Source: Ewingella sp. CoE-038-23
GTDB lineage: Bacteria; Pseudomonadota; Gammaproteobacteria; Enterobacterales; Enterobacteriaceae
Direction: 5' to 3'
Length of the DNA stretch: 64,000 nucleotides
NCBI RefSeq assembly: GCF_040419245.1
Contig: NZ_JAZHOH010000001.1
Coordinates: 620,001-684,000, forward strand
The notes beneath the pieces were generated by a model, which ran no database searches, was not told where the DNA came from, and worked only from the letters and a program-made list of their open reading frames with translations. Below are positions 58,551 to 64,000 of the stretch, piece by piece. How positions within the stretch are numbered: the first letter of the stretch is position 1; each line of letters begins with the position of its first letter. Both the position numbers and the translations under genes were made by a program.

Positions 58551-58899
58551 GGTTCATTCCAGGTGTGTGTCGTCATCAAAATCTAAAAAAAACATCCAAA
58601 CGCTGAAAACAGTTATCGGCCACTTACCCCGTCATCTTTAAATTTATTAAAGAAATACAAGGTTTTGGCATCAAGTTATAATGGGTTCTTGTGATGCGTA
58701 TAATGAGGTATTTTTAGAGTTATCTTTTTGAAATTTATAAATATTTGAAAAATATTTATTGCTGTTTCTGGCAATTAATTTCAGGGCGACATCATACCAA
58801 ATGCAGCGAATGATAATATTGATTTTGTGCAACAAATAATCAATTCAGAAAGGGACTACAGAAGGCGAGGAAGGGGACTACAAGTGAGCGAGCGGACAC
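58551..58899 (-). promoter_or_regulatory. AT-rich gap upstream of the small secreted protein
   Basis: This 349-bp gap has no credible gene. It is very AT-rich. It contains a perfect 10-bp inverted repeat ATAAATATTT/AAATATTTAT at 58737-58759, and a direct repeat GGGACTACA at 58852-58860 and 58874-58882, close to the end of btuF. It must hold the promoter of the small secreted protein gene on the minus strand and possibly a btuF terminator; none is obvious. Confidence 0.45.
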
Positions 58900-59712
58900 T
58901 CACTCTGGATCGATGGGCTGTAGCGAGCTACAAAGTTGTTGCGCTGCCAGGATGATGCGCGGGGCTGCGCGGCTAAACCAGTCGGCATTGAGGTTGACCA
59001 CCGGGACATTCAGCGCGGGCTGCCAAAATTCGCTAATAGTTTGTTTTTGCTGTTTATCGCCGGTTATCACGATTGCGTGAGGCTGACGCACTAAAACCTG
59101 CTCTCTGCTCACTTGCGGCCAAGGCGCACGGCTATCTTCAAAAATATTTTTCCCACCACATAGCGAAACCACTTCACTTTGCAGCGTAGCTTTTGAAACG
59201 CTAAACAGCGGCTGGGTGCCAAACTGAATAAATACCGGCAGGGGCTTGGTTCGCGCATATTGCTGCTTTAACCGATCGCGCTGTTGGCGAAGCTGAGCCG
59301 CGGCGTTCTGCGCCAGCGTGGGATTTTCGCTGTAATCGGATAACTGTTCGAGAGTTTGCGCTATCTGTTCGATGCTTTCTGGGTCGAGATACAGTACGCG
59401 AATCCCCAATGAGGAGAGCTGATCGAGAGGGCGCTGCGGATTGCCGCCTCGCCAGGCTAAAACCAAGTCCGGCTTGAGGGCTAAAATTCGTTCGACATTG
59501 ACACCTTGCCAGCTGGCGACCTGTTCAATGCTTTTGGCCTGCGGCGGGAAGTCGGAGTAAGCGCTCACGCCGACCAGCTTGTCACCCAGACCTGCGGCGT
59601 AAGCCAGTTCAGTCAGGTTAGGTGCCAGGCTGATGACGCGCTGGGCAGGCTGTGCAATGGCCACCGTCGGCAGCCATAAGCACAAGATTATGCACAGAAA
59701 CCTTGGGATCAC
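58900..59712 (-). CDS. btuF: Vitamin B12-binding periplasmic protein BtuF
   Basis: BtuF binds cobalamin in the periplasm and passes it to the BtuCD importer, whose genes are not in the window. The 270-residue protein has a signal peptide ([20 protein letters not shown]). It then shows the BtuF features [60 protein letters not shown] and WRGGNP. The C-terminus carries [20 protein letters not shown]. It overlaps mtnN by 4 bases, as in the E. coli mtn-btuF pair. Confidence 0.95.
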   Translation of the reverse strand: MIPRFLCIILCLWLPTVAIAQPAQRVISLAPNLTELAYAAGLGDKLVGVSAYSDFPPQAKSIEQVASWQGVNVERILALKPDLVLAWRGGNPQRPLDQLSSLGIRVLYLDPESIEQIAQTLEQLSDYSENPTLAQNAAAQLRQQRDRLKQQYARTKPLPVFIQFGTQPLFSVSKATLQSEVVSLCGGKNIFEDSRAPWPQVSREQVLVRQPHAIVITGDKQQKQTISEFWQPALNVPVVNLNADWFSRAAPRIILAAQQLCSSLQPIDPE

Positions 59713-60416
59713 GCGCGGTCGCTGTTGGCCAGAGAGGTCAGCATCGCGTCGATCATCAGGCTTGATTGCTCAGCCGCAACAACTAAGAACTCTTCGAAGC
59801 TCAGGTGTGATTCAGCATCCGCCACGTCGGAGATCGCGCGAACCACCACGAACGGCGTACCGAACATATGGCAGACGTGGCCGATAGCGGCGGCTTCCAT
59901 TTCGACCGCGGCAACGGACGGGAAGGTTTCACGAATACGAGCCAGTGGCGCTGCACCGTTAATAAAGGCATCGCCGCTGCACACTAAGCCGCGCACTGCG
60001 TTGAGGTCTAACTGGCGAATGCAGGTTTCAGCCAGTTCAATCAGCTCTGAGTCCGCGACGAAAGCCGCCGGGCAGCCCGCCATCTGGCCTGGCTCATAGC
60101 CAAAAGCCGTCACGTCAGCATCGTGATAACGCACTTCTTCGGAAACCACGATATCGCCCACTTTCAGCGTTTTCGCCAACCCGCCCGCAGAACCGGTGTT
60201 GATCACCACGTCCGGCTTGCAGTGTTCCAGCAGCAGCGTGGTGCCCATGGCGGCGGCAACTTTACCGATTCCTGATTTCAACAATGCCACTTCGACGTCA
60301 TTTAGCTGGCCGGTGTAGATTTCACAACCCGCGCGCTCGATGGTTTTACGATTAGTGATTTTGTCGCGCAGCAGGGTGACTTCTTGTTCCATTGCGCCAA
60401 TGATGCCAACTTTCAT
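59709..60416 (-). CDS. mtnN: 5'-methylthioadenosine/S-adenosylhomocysteine nucleosidase
   Basis: MtnN (Pfs) cleaves methylthioadenosine, a by-product of SpeE, and S-adenosylhomocysteine, giving the LuxS substrate. The 235-residue protein starts [20 protein letters not shown] with the catalytic Glu in AMEQE. It shows [19 protein letters not shown], the purine-binding [20 protein letters not shown] and [17 protein letters not shown], which holds the catalytic Asp. It heads mtnN-btuF and is divergent from dgt. Confidence 0.98.
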   Translation of the reverse strand: MKVGIIGAMEQEVTLLRDKITNRKTIERAGCEIYTGQLNDVEVALLKSGIGKVAAAMGTTLLLEHCKPDVVINTGSAGGLAKTLKVGDIVVSEEVRYHDADVTAFGYEPGQMAGCPAAFVADSELIELAETCIRQLDLNAVRGLVCSGDAFINGAAPLARIRETFPSVAAVEMEAAAIGHVCHMFGTPFVVVRAISDVADAESHLSFEEFLVVAAEQSSLMIDAMLTSLANSDRA

Positions 60417-60614
60417 AGTAATACTCGCAGATGAGGTGGAAGGGGGCCGCTATACCCTGCAACTTGAATGATTTTGGGTACATATGTGCGGAATTGAAGC
60501 TTTTATAACAAGCACATTAAGCGATAGTCTATCATGGCTAGTGGCAAGATAATGCGTTTGGGAAGCTGGTAGGATGTCAGGTTGACACGTGAGTGGCTGA
60601 AAAGGGTAGCAAAT

Positions 60615-62135
60615 ATGTCCGGGATAGATTTTAAGAGTAAATTCAATTTCCAGCGTCCTTTCAGTCCGCCGGTTGCTGAGGCGCGTGATGAATATGACGT
60701 AGTTCGCCACTTTGAAAGCGATCGCGGCAGAATCATTAACTCGGCCGCCATCCGGCGATTGCAGCAAAAAACGCAGGTTTTCCCGCTGGAGAAAAACGCC
60801 GCGGTGCGCAGCCGTTTGACTCACTCGCTGGAAGTGCAGCAAGTGGGGCGGCACATTGCCAAAGAGATCCTGCACCGTCTACGCCGTCAGGGCAAACTCG
60901 ACAAGCTTGGTCTCACGGAATTCACCGATCCCTTCGAAAGCGTGGTCGAGATGTCCTGCCTGATGCACGACATCGGCAACCCGCCTTTTGGCCATTTTGG
61001 CGAGTCCGCCATTAATAACTGGTTCGCCAAACGTATGGATACTGCCAGCTGCGGCACTGTGCCGCAGAGCAGCGACAACTGTACTTTCGACTTCTTACGG
61101 TTGCAGGAAGGCGAGGAGCAGGAGAACCTGCTGCGCAGCAATATTCGCCACGATCTGTGCAACTTCGACGGCAACGCGCAGGCCATTCGGCTGGTGTTTA
61201 CTCTGCTCAAACTCAACCTGACATTTTCGCAAACCGCCTGCATCTTAAAGTACACCCGTCCCGCCTACTGGGCCGCGCCAATCCCGCAAGAACAGGCATA
61301 CCTGATGAAAAAGCCGGGCTTCTATTTGGCCGAAGAGCCTTTCATTGAGCGGCTGCGCGGTGAGCTAAACATGGGCGAGTTCAGCCGATTCCCGCTGACT
61401 TATATCATGGAGGCCGCCGACGATATCTCTTACTGCATCGCCGACTTAGAGGATGCCGTCGAGAAGAATATTTTCACCGTCGAGCAGCTGTTTGAGCATC
61501 TGGAGCGCGAGTGGGGTGAGAGCGAAGAGAATGATTGGTTTGAGAAAGTGGTGCGCACCGCCTATCAGAAAATGGACCGGGCTAAGACTTTTCGTAACCC
61601 GGTAGATTATTTCTTTATGGAACTGCGCGTCCAGACCGTGAAGCAGTTGGTTCCTCACGCCGCCATTCGTTTCATTGATAATCTTCCTGCCATATTTGCC
61701 GGTAATTTTAATCAGGCATTATTAGAAGATGTAAGCCAAGCTAATAGATTGTTAAAAACATATAAAAGTGTGGCATTTAAACAGGTGTTTAATCATCACG
61801 AAGTCGAAGAGTTGGAATTACAGGGCTATCGGGTAATAAGTGGATTGCTGGATATTTACAGCCCGATTCTGGATATGCCTTTGGATGAATTCCGCCAGTT
61901 GGTTCGCGATGACACCCATCGCAAGTACCCCATTGAAACCCGACTGTTCCACAAATTGTCCGCCAAGCACCGTCTGGCCTATAATGAGGCGATTACCAAG
62001 CTGGAGTCGCAGTCTGAAAGTCAGAAAATTATTAGCGAATTTTATTATCGTGCGCGCATGATTCAGGACTATATCAGCGGAATGACAGATCTTTACGCTT
62101 ACGATGAATATCGACGGTTGATGGCCGCTGAATAA
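60615..62135 (+). CDS. dgt: Deoxyguanosine triphosphate triphosphohydrolase
   Basis: Dgt splits dGTP into deoxyguanosine and tripolyphosphate, affecting dNTP balance. The 506-residue protein is of the E. coli type 1 family. HD-domain metal residues appear in [18 protein letters not shown] (His), [16 protein letters not shown] (His-Asp) and [20 protein letters not shown] (Asp). The ATG at 60615 gives [15 protein letters not shown]; the frame is open to a TTG at 60582, but those residues do not match the family. It is divergent from mtnN and followed by degP with a 233-bp gap. Confidence 0.97.
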   Translation: MSGIDFKSKFNFQRPFSPPVAEARDEYDVVRHFESDRGRIINSAAIRRLQQKTQVFPLEKNAAVRSRLTHSLEVQQVGRHIAKEILHRLRRQGKLDKLGLTEFTDPFESVVEMSCLMHDIGNPPFGHFGESAINNWFAKRMDTASCGTVPQSSDNCTFDFLRLQEGEEQENLLRSNIRHDLCNFDGNAQAIRLVFTLLKLNLTFSQTACILKYTRPAYWAAPIPQEQAYLMKKPGFYLAEEPFIERLRGELNMGEFSRFPLTYIMEAADDISYCIADLEDAVEKNIFTVEQLFEHLEREWGESEENDWFEKVVRTAYQKMDRAKTFRNPVDYFFMELRVQTVKQLVPHAAIRFIDNLPAIFAGNFNQALLEDVSQANRLLKTYKSVAFKQVFNHHEVEELELQGYRVISGLLDIYSPILDMPLDEFRQLVRDDTHRKYPIETRLFHKLSAKHRLAYNEAITKLESQSESQKIISEFYYRARMIQDYISGMTDLYAYDEYRRLMAAE

Positions 62136-62261
62136 TATATTTAGCCGTATTTGCGGGGTGGTTAAGGTAAAGAAATCTCTATTTTTATAATGGACTGGTT
62201 AAAAAATAGGCTTTTGTAAATAACCACAATATTTTTTTACCATTGTCATTTCGACCTTAAT

Positions 62262-62288
62262 GAACTTACCGCTTTTAATTAAATCTCA
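62262..62288 (+). promoter_or_regulatory. SigmaE-type promoter of degP
   Basis: GAACTT (62262-62267) and TCTCA (62284-62288) are 16 bp apart, close to the sigmaE pattern GAACTT-N16-TCTGA found at E. coli degP. It predicts induction of degP by envelope stress. Transcription would begin about 75 bases before the ATG. Confidence 0.8.
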
Positions 62289-62368
62289 GTATCACGACTA
62301 CCGAGCAAGGTGATGCTTTCGTGTCACCATAAATAATTTTAAAAGCATATTTAAAGAGAATTCGACTG

Positions 62369-63817
62369 ATGAAAAAAACTACTCTATTCCTGAGCGCTTT
62401 GGCGTTAAGTGTTGGACTGGCTGTGGCCCCTGTTTCATCGGCATTTGCCGCAGAAACGGCGTCTTCCAGTACCACTCAAGTTCCAAGTCTGGCACCTATG
62501 CTGGAAAAGGTGATGCCTTCCGTTGTTAGCGTAAACGTTGAGGGTAGCGCACCAACTAAAACGCCACGCATGGGCCAGCAATTCCAGCAATTCTTTGGTC
62601 AAAACTCGCCGCTGTGTCAGGACGGCTCGCCGTTCCAAGGCTCTCCGGTCTGTCAGGGCGGCCAAGGGGATGACGACTCTCAGCCAGCGCCTGAAGCGCA
62701 GAAACAAGAGTTCCGCGCACTGGGGTCAGGTGTGATCATCGACGCCGATAAAGGCTATGTGGTCACCAACAACCACGTGGTGGATAACGCCACCAAAATC
62801 AGCGTTCAGCTCAACGACGGCCGTAAATTTGAGGCGAAAGTGATCGGTAAAGATCCGCGCTCAGATATCGCAGTGATTCAGCTGATTGATGCCAAAAACC
62901 TGACCGCGATTAAAATTGCTGACTCCGAGCAGCTGCGCGTGGGTGACTACACCGTCGCCATCGGTAACCCATATGGTCTGGGCGAAACCGCGACTTCGGG
63001 TATCGTTTCCGCACTGGGCCGTAGTGGTTTGAACATCGAAAATTACGAAAACTTTATCCAGACCGACGCTGCCATTAACCGTGGTAACTCAGGCGGCGCT
63101 CTGGTGAACCTTAACGGTGAACTGATTGGTCTGAACACCGCGATCCTTGCGCCAGACGGCGGCAACATCGGTATCGGTTTTGCTATCCCAAGTAACATGG
63201 TGAAAAACCTGACCAAGCAGATGATCGAATTCGGTCAAGTGAAGCGTGGCGAATTGGGCATCATGGGGACCGAGCTGAACTCTGAACTGGCGAAAGCCAT
63301 GAAGGTCGACGCCCAGCGCGGTGCCTTTATCAGCCAAGTTATGCCGAAGTCTGCCGCTGAAAAAGCCGGTATCAAGGCGGGTGACGTGATCCTGAGCATG
63401 AACGGCAAACCAATCAGCAGCTTCGCCTCCTTCCGCGCTGACATCGGCACCCTGCCAATCGGCACCAAAGTGACGCTGGGCCTGCTGCGTGACGGCAAGC
63501 CGGTCAATGTTGAAGTGACTATTGAACAGAGCACGCAAACCGCCAAAGTTGACTCCGGTAATATCTTCACCGGTATTGAAGGGGCTGAGCTGAGCAATGG
63601 TCAGGTTGGCGATCAGAAAGGCGTGAAAGTCGATGCCGTGAAGCCGGGCAGTAAAGCAGCACGCATCGGCCTGAAAAAGGATGACGTGATTCTGGGCGTT
63701 AACCAGCAGAAAGTCGGCAATTTGGGCGAGCTGCGTAAAATCCTCGACAGCAAACCTTCCGTGCTGGCGCTGGATATTCAACGCGGTGACACTTCAATCT
63801 ACCTGTTAGCGCAATAA
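62369..63817 (+). CDS. degP: Periplasmic serine protease/chaperone DegP
   Basis: DegP (HtrA) degrades or refolds damaged proteins in the periplasm and forms hexamers and larger cages. The 482-residue precursor has a signal peptide ending at SSAFA. The catalytic triad is His136 (VVTNNHVVDN), Asp166 (DPRSDIAVIQL) and Ser241 (RGNSGGALVNL), counted on the precursor. The LA loop carries the Cys pair (SPLCQDG, PVCQGG). Two PDZ domains follow (GELGIMGTELNSELAKAM and SNGQVGDQKGVKVDAVKPGS). A sigmaE-type promoter precedes it and a strong terminator follows. Confidence 0.98.
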   Translation: MKKTTLFLSALALSVGLAVAPVSSAFAAETASSSTTQVPSLAPMLEKVMPSVVSVNVEGSAPTKTPRMGQQFQQFFGQNSPLCQDGSPFQGSPVCQGGQGDDDSQPAPEAQKQEFRALGSGVIIDADKGYVVTNNHVVDNATKISVQLNDGRKFEAKVIGKDPRSDIAVIQLIDAKNLTAIKIADSEQLRVGDYTVAIGNPYGLGETATSGIVSALGRSGLNIENYENFIQTDAAINRGNSGGALVNLNGELIGLNTAILAPDGGNIGIGFAIPSNMVKNLTKQMIEFGQVKRGELGIMGTELNSELAKAMKVDAQRGAFISQVMPKSAAEKAGIKAGDVILSMNGKPISSFASFRADIGTLPIGTKVTLGLLRDGKPVNVEVTIEQSTQTAKVDSGNIFTGIEGAELSNGQVGDQKGVKVDAVKPGSKAARIGLKKDDVILGVNQQKVGNLGELRKILDSKPSVLALDIQRGDTSIYLLAQ

Positions 63818-63841
63818 TCACGCGCTGATAAATCAGTCTAT

Positions 63842-63868
63842 AAAGGCACGCTTCGGCGTGCCTTTTTT
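63842..63868 (+). terminator. Terminator after degP
   Basis: AAAGGCACGC, a TTCG tetraloop and GCGTGCCTTTTTT form a classical intrinsic terminator 25 bases after the degP stop. Confidence 0.93.
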
Positions 63869-63887
63869 ATTGGCGGCGGTGCAACGA

Positions 63888-64000
63888 TGAAAGTTGGCGG
63901 AGTTCTGCGCGACGTCTCGCATTTCGCCGACATGAACCTGCCCATCGCCCGACGAATGAGTATGCTGGCAGCCAAGGGAAAAAACGCAGGAGAGCGCAGG
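63888..64000 (+). CDS. Unassigned partial open frame at the window end
   Basis: From an ATG at 63888 the frame is open to the end of the window (at least 37 codons), reading MKVGGVLRDVSHFADMNLPI then ARRMSMLAAKGKNAGERR. It is rich in Arg and Met and does not look like CdaR, which follows degP in E. coli. There is no good ribosome site. It may be the start of a gene, part of a repeated element, or chance. Confidence 0.25.

Noticed and set aside
60450..60875. 141-codon minus-strand frame over the dgt start
   Set aside because: It is antisense to the conserved dgt N-terminus and covers the mtnN/dgt promoter region.

Overview
The window is a 64 kb stretch of chromosome from a gammaproteobacterium of the order Enterobacterales. 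Almost every gene has an obvious Escherichia coli counterpart, and most are in the order of the E. coli 2-4 min region: zapD-coaE-guaC-hofCB-ppdD-nadC-ampDE-aroP-pdhR-aceEF-lpd-acnB-yacL-speDE-yacC-cueO-hpt-can-yadGH-panDCB-folK-pcnB-gluQ-dksA-sfsA-thpR-hrpB-mrcB-fhuACDB-hemL-clcA-erpA-btuF-mtnN-dgt-degP. Sequence divergence from E. coli and the gene differences listed below suggest a Yersiniaceae-like genus (Serratia/Rahnella/Ewingella/Rouxiella type). That genus-level guess is inference only.

Layout. 1-8.3 kb: cell division and CoA synthesis (zapD partial, coaE), purine salvage (guaC), a type IV pilin operon (ppdD-hofB-hofC), NAD synthesis (nadC) and the muropeptide amidase pair ampDE. 8.3-20.8 kb: the aromatic amino acid permease aroP behind a tandem TyrR box, then the pyruvate dehydrogenase block pdhR-aceE-aceF-lpd with a perfect PdhR operator, then acnB and yacL. 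20.7-22.7 kb: an insertion relative to E. coli, with a YddG-type exporter and an unidentified outer-membrane beta-barrel protein. The barrel gene is preceded by an AT-rich region holding a four-copy 12-bp motif. 23-29.6 kb: spermidine synthesis (speED), yacC, the copper oxidase cueO behind a CueR-type promoter, a GutQ-type arabinose-5-phosphate isomerase where E. coli has gcd, hpt and can. 29.7-41.3 kb: the ABC exporter yadGH, pantothenate synthesis panB-panC and panD, a qseBC two-component system where E. coli has a fimbrial cluster, then folK-pcnB, gluQ-dksA and sfsA-thpR. 41.4-58.2 kb: hrpB, PBP1b (mrcB), a POT-family peptide transporter not in the E. coli order, the ferrichrome system fhuACDB behind a Fur-type box, hemL, clcA and erpA. 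58.3-64 kb: a small unknown secreted protein, btuF-mtnN, dgt, degP with a sigmaE-type promoter, and an unassigned partial reading frame at the window edge.

How the genes work together: PdhR senses pyruvate and controls the adjacent pdh operon, whose acetyl-CoA enters the TCA cycle that acnB serves. speD and speE make spermidine together. panB, panC and panD converge on pantothenate, which coaE finishes into CoA. FhuA imports ferrichrome across the outer membrane, FhuD binds it, and FhuB/FhuC carry it across the inner membrane. BtuF does the binding step for vitamin B12.

No CRISPR array, tRNA, rRNA, insertion sequence or prophage was recognised. The window is mainly core genome, and I did not find a clear new multi-gene system. 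The best leads are the repeated 12-bp motif in front of the unknown barrel protein, the PcnB gene (AUU start plus a long arginine-rich N-terminal extension), a nested inverted repeat in the aceE leader, and the shortened FhuA loop 4. Comparisons with E. coli throughout come from memory, not from a search.
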